64,000 nucleotides of DNA from Bacteroidales bacterium (lineage in GTDB: Bacteria > Bacteroidota > Bacteroidia > Bacteroidales > UBA3663). Positions 10,139 to 19,405 of the stretch are shown one piece after another (position 1 is the stretch's first letter; each line of letters begins with the position of its first letter). The position numbers and the translations under genes are program-made. The notes beneath the pieces are model-generated. The model worked only from the letters and a program-made list of their open reading frames with translations, was not told where the DNA came from and did not search any database. The stretch spans positions 16,511 to 80,510 of the forward strand of contig JAFSKF010000018.1 of the NCBI GenBank assembly GCA_017449065.1, written 5' to 3'.

Positions 10139-12673
10139 TTATTCAAAGCGTAAATACTTTCCATCTTCCAGAAGATGAACCACACTATAGGAATAAGTCT
10201 CGATACCGGTAGCTGCCGTAGTAACGGCATTGTTTACTATCAGGTCGCGGGTCATGATGTTATTATCGGACGCGCCCGTCTGAACCTTTACGGCTGCGTA
10301 AGGCGAACCGTTGCGTTTCTGTCGGTAGTTGTAGTTATCGAGCACCTCCATAGACGTCCCGTTCTGCGTTACAAACAAAGGATAGAACTTATGCGTGGCG
10401 TTATTCAAAGTAGCGCTCAGATATTCAGCTTCCTGAATATTTTCTCCGTTGATGAACAGAGAATAGTCCTGCACATGGTAACGGATGAACCGCTCCATAA
10501 TGTTCAGAAGAGAATCTTTCTTGGTCTGCAAATCCATGCCGGAAGCCTCTTCCTCAGCGGTAAGCGCACATTGTTCAATGGCATTGACAGAAGGCACTAC
10601 CCCATCGGCAATCGCCTGCAGAATGCCGGCATTACCAGGCACATAGACCGTATAATGATACTGGTTCAGGAATTTCAGGCGATAATCGATAGCGGCACAA
10701 GTAGATGTCGGATTCTTTTCGAACAAACCGCAATACTCGCACATATCGTAGAATTCCTTGAACTTATCGTCGGCACTTCCTGCCACCGAAGCTCCTGCAT
10801 GCTGACGCAAGGTTGCATAGAGGGAATTGGGCGATGTCTGCAGAATGCCGTCAATGTATCGGGTATAGCCATTGGTTTTGTCGTAGGTTTCAAGCACGTT
10901 GCACGGGGCAGCGTTACCGGCTCCTTGGGCACCGACAACCTGATCGCCCGACCAGATCAGACGGATAGGAGCATATCCCTTGGTCACGTACCATTCCCGG
11001 CCCGGCGTCAGTTCGCCGACAATAGTCTGCTGGTTCAGGATGTCGGTCAGGCGACTTGTCAAGGCACCCGAGATACCGCCGGAGGTATTCACACCGATGG
11101 AGTCACCGGTGGTGCCGTTATGAACCGTTGCCGTAATGGCATTGGTGCTCGGATTCAGCCAGAAATCCCAGTAAGAGTTTCGGCGCACGCCGCTGTAACC
11201 GGCAGAAACCGGATCGGTATAGTTCACCATATACTCATCGGGCGTAACAAAGAAATTGTACGTACTTTTCAAAGAACGCAAGTAGTACTGGAACTGGCAG
11301 TAGTTGTCGCCCATCGCCAGATTGAACAGTTTCAGGCTCTGATCGACTTTCACAGGACCCATCACCGAACGGTAATCCAATGGAGGCAGCACCTTATTGA
11401 TCAAATAGACGATGCCGTTTCGGGCAACATAGCTTCCGACGATATTGTCTTCAGAGATTTCCATCTCATATCCTGCCATATCCTTCAAGGTGCCGTAATG
11501 ACTGGGTGTGCTATTGGCAAACGACTGCAACTGGTGGTTCTTGACGATATCGGCACAGATATTATCCGGTACGCTATCCCACTTGCCACCGAAAGAGACA
11601 TAGATATCGTGTCCCTCGGCCTCAAGGTCGTCGCTGAAGTATTCAGCCATCGCCTGGTTAGTCGGCACATACATGGCCGCCATATCACCCTCGTAGGCAT
11701 AATTGCTATTAGCTCCTGCCGAACCGTACTGGTACAGGTTCCAACCCGGGTCGAAATACAAGGTACCCGACGCCGTCTTTCCGTTCACATCGGTCTTGTG
11801 CGGGCGCACCGTCGATTCGTTGAAATAACGAAGCTCATAGATCTTCTGTCCGTCGGCAGTGGTCTTGTAAATCACAGGTTCACAGAAACGCTCCATCAGA
11901 TGATTGAAGTCGGAAACCGATTCCTCCGTCCGAATATAGCCTGCCATGTTGTCAGGAATCATACAGATCCGGTCGAGCTCGTGCAGATAACCGTTCTTGC
12001 AAGTGATATCGCGATTCACCACCTTGCTCTGGAACAAATAGGTCTGGTCGGTCGAGGCCCCGTTGCCGATCACATATTTCATATCATTGTCGGTAACCTT
12101 CAAAGAAGACATCACCTCGGGGAAGAACTGCACCAGCGTCCATGAGGTACCATCCATCAGCATCCGGATAGTATCGTTCTTGAACGACTCAAAATAAGCA
12201 TTGTGCGGCATATCCTGATAAGTCACCAAAGGGATGGTATCCTCGATTTCCATCAAGGTTGTGCGACGGAACAGCGTACCGCCGTGATCCGTCTGCGACA
12301 AGCGCTCAATGAGCTGCGCATTCTCAATCATACAACTGCGAAGCATCAGGTACTTCATCGACTGGGGCAGCTTATCGTAGCTGGTATATCCTTTGCGAAC
12401 GGCTTCGGGAGAACGGAAATAGCTCTCGAAGGTAGAATCGGGAGAAAAGAACAAGGTATTGGAACCCGTCCGTTTCATAGTCTCATAGTAGCCGCAGTCT
12501 TGAATAAGCTGGCAGAAATACTTGCAGTCGCCACGGTTAGACAGGTAATCGTAGATGTTCGGACCTAACCAAGAGGGTTCGCTCTCCTCATAGTTTTCGA
12601 ACTTGTCTTCACAGGAAGACATGAAGCCCAGGAGTCCTAATCCCAAACAAATATACAATGGTAGTTTCTTCAT
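10139..12673 (-). CDS. Large fasciclin (FAS1)-repeat lipoprotein, 844 aa
   Basis: The start at 12673 is chosen because it opens a clean lipoprotein signal (MKKLPLYICLGLGLLGFMSSCED, Cys21). The in-frame ATG at 12751 would add 26 non-signal residues and overlap the previous gene. At least two FAS1-like domains are visible. One is at about 30-240 (NIYDYLSNRGDCKYFCQLIQ, 'NTLFFSPDSTF'). Another is at about 620-800 (KFKEFYDMCEYCGLFEK, 'YHYTVYVPGNAGI'). The middle (about 310-470, 'MYVPTNQAMAEYF') looks like a third, degenerate copy. It is translationally close to the SusC gene (8 bp). Likely a surface-exposed accessory glycan-binding protein; the ligand is unknown. Confidence 0.82.
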   Translation of the reverse strand: MKKLPLYICLGLGLLGFMSSCEDKFENYEESEPSWLGPNIYDYLSNRGDCKYFCQLIQDCGYYETMKRTGSNTLFFSPDSTFESYFRSPEAVRKGYTSYDKLPQSMKYLMLRSCMIENAQLIERLSQTDHGGTLFRRTTLMEIEDTIPLVTYQDMPHNAYFESFKNDTIRMLMDGTSWTLVQFFPEVMSSLKVTDNDMKYVIGNGASTDQTYLFQSKVVNRDITCKNGYLHELDRICMIPDNMAGYIRTEESVSDFNHLMERFCEPVIYKTTADGQKIYELRYFNESTVRPHKTDVNGKTASGTLYFDPGWNLYQYGSAGANSNYAYEGDMAAMYVPTNQAMAEYFSDDLEAEGHDIYVSFGGKWDSVPDNICADIVKNHQLQSFANSTPSHYGTLKDMAGYEMEISEDNIVGSYVARNGIVYLINKVLPPLDYRSVMGPVKVDQSLKLFNLAMGDNYCQFQYYLRSLKSTYNFFVTPDEYMVNYTDPVSAGYSGVRRNSYWDFWLNPSTNAITATVHNGTTGDSIGVNTSGGISGALTSRLTDILNQQTIVGELTPGREWYVTKGYAPIRLIWSGDQVVGAQGAGNAAPCNVLETYDKTNGYTRYIDGILQTSPNSLYATLRQHAGASVAGSADDKFKEFYDMCEYCGLFEKNPTSTCAAIDYRLKFLNQYHYTVYVPGNAGILQAIADGVVPSVNAIEQCALTAEEEASGMDLQTKKDSLLNIMERFIRYHVQDYSLFINGENIQEAEYLSATLNNATHKFYPLFVTQNGTSMEVLDNYNYRQKRNGSPYAAVKVQTGASDNNIMTRDLIVNNAVTTAATGIETYSYSVVHLLEDGKYLRFE

Positions 12674-12728
12674 AGTGGAAACTTTTTCTAAAAACTTCCG
12701 AATATTAGTATTGAACTCGCGATAATGA

Positions 12729-14801
12729 TCAGTGCTGATCTTCGTCATCAATCAGGTCGGCTGGCATAAACTCGATGTAATCGAAAAGGCCCTTACCCGC
12801 CAACATCTGTACGAACCGCAAATCGTGCTCCTCGTTGCCCGTAAAGGTGAAGGTGCCCAAAATGTAACGGAGATCGGCAGATGAGTTGCGTGCCGTGCCG
12901 TAAGGGTTGGCATAATCCTGCCACCAGTTGGTGCCGACGTAACTGTCCGGAGCTTTCATGAAGTTACGGTTCCGAAGGCTCTTGTCGTTTTCATAGCCGT
13001 AGGGATCCTCCTCATTGGTTTCGGCTCCGCGGGCAAGTTCCGTGCCCTGATTACCGTAGGTCTCGATCATATAGTAATCCTGCTCCCATCCGATATCGCC
13101 TTCCAACGCATTGGCTCGCATATCAAGCGGAATACCGCAGGGTTCTCCGTCCAAATAAATCTGTGTCACTCCTGCCTCCGAATTAGACTTCGCCGTTCCA
13201 TAGACATGATAGCCGAAACGCACTTCATATTTGCCGGCAGGAATAGGACCAATATGGAAGGTAACATCGAAGAAACCCGTGGCATTGAGTTCGTCGCCAT
13301 ACAGATAATGGTGGACATTGGCAGCATAATAAACCATGTAGATGTTCGGACGCTCTTCTTCAAATATCAGATTCTTGCAATAGCCCGTCGGAATATACCG
13401 GTGCCACTGATTGTATTTGTTCGCATAGGCAACCACATCGTTGGTGACCAGTTCCGGAAGGAAGGTGCGGAACTCCATACGCAGACGGCGGTGCAGGACT
13501 TCGTTTTCCACATAGCTGTCGTAGCGCATGATGTTGTTCAACTGATGCAGGTATCCGTTCTGACAATCCTTGTTCGAATTGGCTGCCACAAAATGGATAT
13601 AGCTGTTACTGTTGGCCATACCGCTCTGATAAGTCGGATTATCGGTCGTGTTGATGATGTTATACTTCTGGCATTGGATCAAGGCACCGGGTGCCATGGT
13701 CGGCCAATACTGCTCGATGCGGTAGTTTTCGTCGCAGATATCTGATTTGCGCTCAAACCAGGCATGCTCGGACACATAGCCGTAGGTAGTCACGAAATTG
13801 TCCGTACGGACGGCAGCCTGCAGGAAGTGATAGGCCACAAAATGGTTCAGGGCATTTTTGGGATCCTTCCGGTCGGTGACGTTCAGATCGACAGGAATCG
13901 CAGAACCATTATCCAACAGTTTCTGATAAACGGCACGAGCATACTTCTCCATATCATCGACACTGGTAATGCCGCTGATTCCTGCCGCTGCCGTATATTC
14001 ATCGTTGGCAGCCGCCAGCGTTTCGTCGGTTTCGAGCAAAGCCGTCCATCCGTATTTTTTCTCCTCGGGATAATGAGCACGGGTGGTAATGGCGCTACCG
14101 TCGGGCAAGGTGGTCGGAGCCACATAACTCTCGTCCTCGATCAGCATCATCTGAGTATCGAGTCCGGTTGCTACAATGGCCTCTCCATAGAGGTTGTAAC
14201 TGCCGTTGTTCTTAATCAGATTAGGCAGCAAATCGTTATTACCCTCAATCACGTGATCCACCACATGAAGCACACCATTGATCATTTCAAGATTGGCTTC
14301 TGTGATGTTCACTTCATCGTTGATGCACCAGGCTGTGCTGGCGGCACCCACCGGGAAATGGGTAATCAGGTAGCGTCCCACCATGTTTTTGGTCGGAATC
14401 GCACCTTCCTCAAAGTCGAACGTCGTGTAGCTCTTGGTACCATTGGTTTCTCCGTCTATGATGTGGTAGAACACCAGTTTCCTCAGGTCTTTGGCATTTA
14501 AGGTATCGACGTTCATCGGAGACGTTCCATCGCCTTTCTCCATATAGTAGGCTTTAAGGGCTTCGTTGCTGGGTACGAAAACGGTGTATTTTCCGTATGA
14601 CTCCATGAGCGACCAGGCGTCCGCCTTTTCTAAAACATGGATAAATTCCGAATACTCGGCAGCATTCTCTGTCAGGTAATCGGCGATTTTCTGTCCTGTA
14701 AAGGTGGTGTAGCTGTCTCCTACATCATCCGAATCGGCACAACCGGTGCACACTCCCATTGTGACGAGTAATAACAAGCCAAGAACATGTAGTTTTTTCA
14801 T
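12729..14801 (-). CDS. Fasciclin (FAS1)-domain lipoprotein, 690 aa
   Basis: Lipoprotein signal with Cys21 (GVCTGCADSDD). The acidic SDD just after the Cys is compatible with the Bacteroidetes surface-export rule. FAS1 domain 1 is at about 35-195 ('EYSEFIHVLEKADAWSLM', 'YTVFVPSNEALKAYY', 'GVLHVVDHVI'). A second FAS1-like unit is at about 205-450. The C-terminal 200 residues hold a beta-sandwich-like stretch with 'IPAGKYEVRFGYHVYG' and 'QIYLDGEPCG', resembling CBM-type jelly rolls. It is the first gene after the inverted repeat at 14880-14923 and heads the transport part of the locus, followed by a second FAS1 gene and a SusC/SusD pair. Confidence 0.82.
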   Translation of the reverse strand: MKKLHVLGLLLLVTMGVCTGCADSDDVGDSYTTFTGQKIADYLTENAAEYSEFIHVLEKADAWSLMESYGKYTVFVPSNEALKAYYMEKGDGTSPMNVDTLNAKDLRKLVFYHIIDGETNGTKSYTTFDFEEGAIPTKNMVGRYLITHFPVGAASTAWCINDEVNITEANLEMINGVLHVVDHVIEGNNDLLPNLIKNNGSYNLYGEAIVATGLDTQMMLIEDESYVAPTTLPDGSAITTRAHYPEEKKYGWTALLETDETLAAANDEYTAAAGISGITSVDDMEKYARAVYQKLLDNGSAIPVDLNVTDRKDPKNALNHFVAYHFLQAAVRTDNFVTTYGYVSEHAWFERKSDICDENYRIEQYWPTMAPGALIQCQKYNIINTTDNPTYQSGMANSNSYIHFVAANSNKDCQNGYLHQLNNIMRYDSYVENEVLHRRLRMEFRTFLPELVTNDVVAYANKYNQWHRYIPTGYCKNLIFEEERPNIYMVYYAANVHHYLYGDELNATGFFDVTFHIGPIPAGKYEVRFGYHVYGTAKSNSEAGVTQIYLDGEPCGIPLDMRANALEGDIGWEQDYYMIETYGNQGTELARGAETNEEDPYGYENDKSLRNRNFMKAPDSYVGTNWWQDYANPYGTARNSSADLRYILGTFTFTGNEEHDLRFVQMLAGKGLFDYIEFMPADLIDDEDQH

Positions 14802-14879
14802 TCTGATATTCTTTTTGAGGTCTTTATTTCGGTATTATCTCATTCAATATACGATTTATCGCAGGCATCTACTCAACCC

Positions 14880-14923
14880 AAAATAAGTAGTTATCCCACA
14901 TTTTTGGAATAACTACTTATTTT
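14880..14923. repeat. Perfect 15-bp inverted repeat between the GH39 gene and the FAS1/SusCD genes
   Basis: Arms 14880-14894 and 14909-14923 are exact reverse complements (core ATAACTACTTATTTT) around a 14-nt loop. The arms are A+T-rich, and the right arm touches the last base of the GH39 stop codon. It lies in the 121-bp gap between the enzyme genes and the FAS1/SusCD genes, the largest gap in the minus-strand train. It could be a weak terminator or attenuator, an mRNA processing or stability element, or a dyad operator. A U-tract follows only in the plus orientation. Confidence 0.7.
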
Positions 14924-16563
14924 TATTTTTCAACAATGAGCATACAGGTCCAAGGTTGCAACTGACATTGTATCTCCAGGCATCCCTTTTTATCTGCTAT
15001 CAGCGTATCTTTCTGAAGGGCAAGGGCAGCCTGTCGCAAATGCGCCGTCTGTTCTCGGGTGGGCGAATGCGTTCTGCCCATCTTTTCCCATTCGCCATAA
15101 GCATTACCATGATGATTGTCGAGTGTTTCTATAGTAAAGACAGCACCCGGCTTTAGCCCTTTGAGTTGCAGATGCAGGTCTTTAGGAGATGCATTCATAT
15201 AGGTATTAACATTGCGTTGCGAGGGCACCATCTGTTCAAATTCCCGAGGATAATTGAATGCGATGGCTGCCAGTTTTCCATTGCTCGAATAACGGCTCAC
15301 CACCAAGGGATCCTGATAATACAACTGCTCATCGCCCAATTGATTCAGCATCCGATAGGCATGAAAAGAGGGTTTGGCAATACCTTGGAAGTTAATCATA
15401 CCAAATCCGCCATGGAAAATCTCCTCTCCTCCTCCTTTCTCTTCGAATATATCGGTAAATGTCCAATACATGACAGAATTAACCCGATGCTGGTTTTCGA
15501 GCATGGCTTTAACGATGTATGCAGCGGGAGGAAGCAAGTCATGCATCTTGTCACGCGATGATGGACTCGTACTCCATTCCGTTACATGTATCTCAGCCTG
15601 CGGATACCGGCTATGGGCTACCGTTGTTCTCAGCCATTCCAAATCATCACGAAGAGAATGTACGTATCGGATTGCATCCTTTCCTTTCTTAGTTACAGGA
15701 TCCAGCGCGTAATCGGTTGGATAAGCATGGCACGAAATGAAATCGACCGGTAGCTGTTGCTGAGCACAATAATTCAGGAAATCTTCAATCCAAACACCTT
15801 TCCATTGCTGTTTATTGATATCTTCCTGACTATAGAAAACCGATCTACTATTATCCGTCCGTTCTCCGTCGTGCCGATGATCAGCAATAAAGTTACTCGT
15901 TGCAGGGCCACCGACACGCAACCTGGGATTAACTTCTTTGATTGCTTCTGCCGTTGTTTTATATAGCAGGAAATAATCGGTTTTAGTGCCATCGAAGAAG
16001 CCATGATCCAGATTCGGCTCGTTCCATACTTCAAAATACCAGGAGCAGACCTCTTCTTCTCCATAACGGTCGATCAGATGCTGGCAGAAAGCCTTGATAA
16101 GATTATGCCATTTGAAATAACGCCCCTTATCGGGTGTTACCCGATTCCGATACCACATCTGAATTTTGGTGGTATCGGCAGCAATGCCCTTCGGGAAAAA
16201 CGACAGTTCGACAAAAGGGCGGACACCAATCTCAAGCATCCGGTCATAGACTTCATCAATATACTGCCAACTATATTTAGGGTTCCCGTTTTTATCTTCA
16301 AAATAAACACACATATCATCGTCAAACAATCCATGCATTCGCAAATAACGAAAACCACACTGGTCGTGTACTTGTCCCAATTGCTCTACCCACGATGTGC
16401 GTAAACCCTCGTTGACCCGTCCTGCACAAGTTCCAACGCTCCAATAATGATCGAGGGGCTCGGCACGGACTTTGCGAACGTCAATGCTTTGTGCCATTGT
16501 TGAAGAAAACGCCAGCAATCCTCCGGCTATAGCTAATAACAGATGTCTCAGTCTCATCATCAC
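14923..16563 (-). CDS. Glycoside hydrolase family 39-like, exported
   Basis: 546 aa. Signal peptide 1-24 (SSTMAQ) without a lipobox, so probably periplasmic. The TIM-barrel fold spans about 35-430. The GH-A signature 'YFEVWNEPNLDHGFFDGTK' gives Glu182 as acid/base, and 'EIHVTEWSTSP' gives Glu329 as nucleophile, both at the positions expected for GH39. A C-terminal beta-sandwich follows (about 440-546). GH39 members act on beta-xylosides, alpha-L-iduronides, or arabinose/galactose caps of plant glycans; which applies is not visible. The gene is 12 bp downstream of the GH106-like gene and the two enzymes are probably co-expressed. Confidence 0.85.
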   Translation of the reverse strand: MMMRLRHLLLAIAGGLLAFSSTMAQSIDVRKVRAEPLDHYWSVGTCAGRVNEGLRTSWVEQLGQVHDQCGFRYLRMHGLFDDDMCVYFEDKNGNPKYSWQYIDEVYDRMLEIGVRPFVELSFFPKGIAADTTKIQMWYRNRVTPDKGRYFKWHNLIKAFCQHLIDRYGEEEVCSWYFEVWNEPNLDHGFFDGTKTDYFLLYKTTAEAIKEVNPRLRVGGPATSNFIADHRHDGERTDNSRSVFYSQEDINKQQWKGVWIEDFLNYCAQQQLPVDFISCHAYPTDYALDPVTKKGKDAIRYVHSLRDDLEWLRTTVAHSRYPQAEIHVTEWSTSPSSRDKMHDLLPPAAYIVKAMLENQHRVNSVMYWTFTDIFEEKGGGEEIFHGGFGMINFQGIAKPSFHAYRMLNQLGDEQLYYQDPLVVSRYSSNGKLAAIAFNYPREFEQMVPSQRNVNTYMNASPKDLHLQLKGLKPGAVFTIETLDNHHGNAYGEWEKMGRTHSPTREQTAHLRQAALALQKDTLIADKKGCLEIQCQLQPWTCMLIVEK

Positions 16564-16575
16564 AATATTTTATTA

Positions 16576-19341
16576 TTACTGTACAACTTGAATATTCAGT
16601 TCTTGAACAGCGGACTTATAATGATCATCACCGTCGGCTTCGAGGCAGAGCGTGATACCTGACCAAAGTCGCTTCGGATCGAAACCGAAATAGCCGGGAT
16701 CCAGTCGGAAGGTATATTCTCCGGTTTGGATGGCGGGACCGGAAAGAAGCACGACACGCGGACGAACCCGTGCATGACTTCCATCGGATTCCTGCCGGAG
16801 TGAATCGGCGAAAAACGGTTCGATGGTAAACTCCTCAACTCCAGCCTCAAGCTTCACATTCATCTTGATATGGCTATTGGGATTGTAAGGAATCGGCTTA
16901 CCGTTCAAACGTGCCGAAAGGTATTGCATCTGCTTGCCTCGAGTAGCGGCATACCGGGCGCGGGTCAAAGCAACCATCTCTTCGTCCTGATACCAGAAAC
17001 AATCGTGCGGATCCTGACTTTCCGCACCATCTGCCAACCAACGGGAATAATAGACGCCACCTTCTGGTCTGGGATTTTCAAGCGCTTTCGCGATGAAGCG
17101 GGAGATATAAAACTGTGTTTCCTCCGACAAATCGAAATGCCCCTTACCAGCATCACAGAGGAAGGAAATACGACTATCCGGATACATCATGCGGAAAGCA
17201 AGAGCTGGACGCACGCGCGCCTCCCACCATTCGTACTCTCCTTCAATCATCAAACCGGGAATCTTGTCGATGTTCCGGGTTCGTCCCCACTCGATGTTTT
17301 CCCGTCCATATCCGCAAAGATTGGTACGTGGAGCATCTCCGTGATAAGAGATAATGCAGAGCGTCCTTTCCGGGTTCCAAGCCGCAAAGTTCCAAGGGAA
17401 AGTGGCCTGAGCCGAATGTCCGAAAGGAATGATGGGGGCATTGAGCAATTCCGGATGCTCTGTGCCCTCAGCAAACGAACGCATCAGCTGTTCGAAACGA
17501 TCCTGACAACCCTGACTGACATCCCAGTTCTGCGACCCCCGCTGCACGAAAGCCATCGCTACGCCTAATGAATCCATCCAATGGCAGAACCGAGAGCTGC
17601 GGAAAAGCACCTCCTCCGTCATGTTCTGATGACAATAGAGAACAGCCCGGACTTCCCGACTTCCTCGCGGCAGTCGCAAATAGCCACGGTTCCCTTCTTC
17701 TCCGGTCACATAATCAAAAGTAACCCGCTTTTGCTGTAAAGCCACCTTCTTCCGGATATAATCGGTTATCTCCAATACAGAATCAGCATGAGCATGCAAG
17801 CGGTCGAAACGGGTTCCAAAAGGGCCCATGGTGAGGGGACGGTCATCCCGATCTTGATGTGCAACACAATGGAGCACGAAAAAGTTCACACCCGCTTCGA
17901 TCACTTTATCGATATCCTCACGGAAACTGCTCAACACGGCAGGAATGTCTGCATCTCCCGGATAAGCTGTACCAAACTCGCATCCGATAACAGGTCGTCC
18001 CGCAGTATGCCCATAGCGGGAAACAAACATCGGGCGTTCAATGGAACCATAGTGACATCTTGCCCAATATTCACTCATCGGAAGATCGAAAGCATATCCA
18101 TATTGTTTGCGGTCGAAATCTCCATTTCCGTAAGGTTCTCCGGCCAACTCCAGATGATAAGTATGCAAAAAATTCTTGAAAGGTTCAACAAATTCGGTCA
18201 TAAAAAGGCGTTGTTTCGCTGCTGATGACCTACCGATTCCTCCATAAAGGAAGTTTTTTCCTTCCCCTGACGTCAGGTAATCCGATCCTAAAGATTCCGT
18301 CCAATCCTGACCTCCGGCCTCCCAACTATCGACCAGAACCCAACGTAATGTGGTTCCACAATACGCTTTCAATTCGTCAAGCAACGGAGCCAGGAATCGT
18401 TGGCAGTGAGCCTCGACACCTTTTCTCGATAGCTTATCGACCTCCAAACCTAATCCTGATTCAGAAGCAGCCGTCACCATCTGACCTGTAGTTGTATATC
18501 CCACGCGACGATAAGTGACTCCGGTTCCCTCGGGTGTAAGGAGTTCGATACGATCCAGATTGGTTCCCCGATTGCTTGTCAGTCGCACAAAACGACACGC
18601 TATGGTATCACATTTGAAGTAAATCGGAATATCGCGTTCTTTCAAACCGACTCCGGCTGCAGTACCGACGGAGATCCATTCCTGTCCGTTCACACTTACT
18701 TCCACTTGCAGTTTAGGAGCATAATCCCGAGGACCGTCAAACGGATCCAAAGGCTGTTCTCTTTTCCCTCTCCACAAATTGAATCCTATCAGCGTTTTTT
18801 TCTTTGTAAGTGCAATCACAACCGAACTGTCTTTTTCCAACCTGCACTTCAAATCGTGCATCTCATCGGAACATGTGGTACGGAAGGTCTTAATATCGCG
18901 ATAGAATCCCATTTTATGTGGCGGCACAGGCGGATTCTTTTTCGATGATACACTCCACGTGAGTTGTTTCATCGATTCCTCCGGCTGAATCCAGGGGCCT
19001 CCCATCGCGGTATAACCCGGAGAATTATGAAGTCCCAACACAATGCCTAAACGTTGGGCTTCTTTGCAGGCATGTTTGATTGCATCAATCCATTCCTGCG
19101 ATCCATAATCTACGGAACCTCGCCCGATTCCAACCCAAGTATCAAAAATGAAAGCAGATTCAATCCCGGCTGCCTTCATGTATTCAAGATCTTTGGTAAT
19201 TCCCTCTTTCGTGATATTGCCGTTCATCCATTCCCAATAACAGCCGGTTACAGGTTGCCAATCCGATTGACCGGTAACCTGTGCCATCATTACAGACAGT
19301 TGACAGAAGCAAAAAGCCACATAGATAAGGATTCTTTTCAT
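16576..19341 (-). CDS. GH106-like alpha-L-rhamnosidase, exported
   Basis: 921 aa. Signal peptide 1-20 (LSVMMAQ). The N-terminal 'WEWMNGNITKEGITKDLEYMKAAGI' block (37-61) is the hallmark of the GH106 alpha-L-rhamnosidase superfamily. 'GLHNSPGYTAMGGPWI' (103-118) and 'LVDSWEAGGQDWTESL' (about 336-351) follow. An inserted discoidin-like beta domain lies at about 170-270 ('LQVEVSVNGQEW', 'CRFVRLTSN'). At 921 aa it is shorter than the roughly 1100 aa typical of characterised GH106 enzymes. The difference is at the C-terminus, so an accessory beta domain may be missing. Expected to release terminal L-rhamnose from pectin-type glycans; exact linkage unknown. Confidence 0.8.
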   Translation of the reverse strand: MKRILIYVAFCFCQLSVMMAQVTGQSDWQPVTGCYWEWMNGNITKEGITKDLEYMKAAGIESAFIFDTWVGIGRGSVDYGSQEWIDAIKHACKEAQRLGIVLGLHNSPGYTAMGGPWIQPEESMKQLTWSVSSKKNPPVPPHKMGFYRDIKTFRTTCSDEMHDLKCRLEKDSSVVIALTKKKTLIGFNLWRGKREQPLDPFDGPRDYAPKLQVEVSVNGQEWISVGTAAGVGLKERDIPIYFKCDTIACRFVRLTSNRGTNLDRIELLTPEGTGVTYRRVGYTTTGQMVTAASESGLGLEVDKLSRKGVEAHCQRFLAPLLDELKAYCGTTLRWVLVDSWEAGGQDWTESLGSDYLTSGEGKNFLYGGIGRSSAAKQRLFMTEFVEPFKNFLHTYHLELAGEPYGNGDFDRKQYGYAFDLPMSEYWARCHYGSIERPMFVSRYGHTAGRPVIGCEFGTAYPGDADIPAVLSSFREDIDKVIEAGVNFFVLHCVAHQDRDDRPLTMGPFGTRFDRLHAHADSVLEITDYIRKKVALQQKRVTFDYVTGEEGNRGYLRLPRGSREVRAVLYCHQNMTEEVLFRSSRFCHWMDSLGVAMAFVQRGSQNWDVSQGCQDRFEQLMRSFAEGTEHPELLNAPIIPFGHSAQATFPWNFAAWNPERTLCIISYHGDAPRTNLCGYGRENIEWGRTRNIDKIPGLMIEGEYEWWEARVRPALAFRMMYPDSRISFLCDAGKGHFDLSEETQFYISRFIAKALENPRPEGGVYYSRWLADGAESQDPHDCFWYQDEEMVALTRARYAATRGKQMQYLSARLNGKPIPYNPNSHIKMNVKLEAGVEEFTIEPFFADSLRQESDGSHARVRPRVVLLSGPAIQTGEYTFRLDPGYFGFDPKRLWSGITLCLEADGDDHYKSAVQELNIQVVQ

Positions 19342-19358
19342 AGGTCGTGTATTTACGA

Positions 19359-19384
19359 GAAGGCGAGGAATATTCCCCGCCTTC
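19359..19384 (-). promoter_or_regulatory. Intercistronic hairpin upstream of the GH106 gene
   Basis: In the minus-strand transcript, GAAGGCG-G-GGAAT pairs with ATTCC-U-CGCCUUC. This gives an 11-bp stem with a 4-nt loop, and its single non-Watson-Crick pair is a G-U. On the plus strand the same pair would be A-C, so the fold favours the transcribed strand. No U-tract follows. It lies in the 64-bp gap between the 1138-aa protein gene and the GH106 gene and may be a processing or stability element that sets relative expression. Confidence 0.55.
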
Positions 19385-19405
19385 TTATTAAAACGTTTAG
19401 TGTGA

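Noticed and set aside
10175..12145. 656-codon plus-strand open frame opposite the FAS1 lipoprotein gene
   Set aside because: The opposing frame encodes a clear lipoprotein with FAS1 motifs; the plus frame has shadow composition and no recognisable domain.
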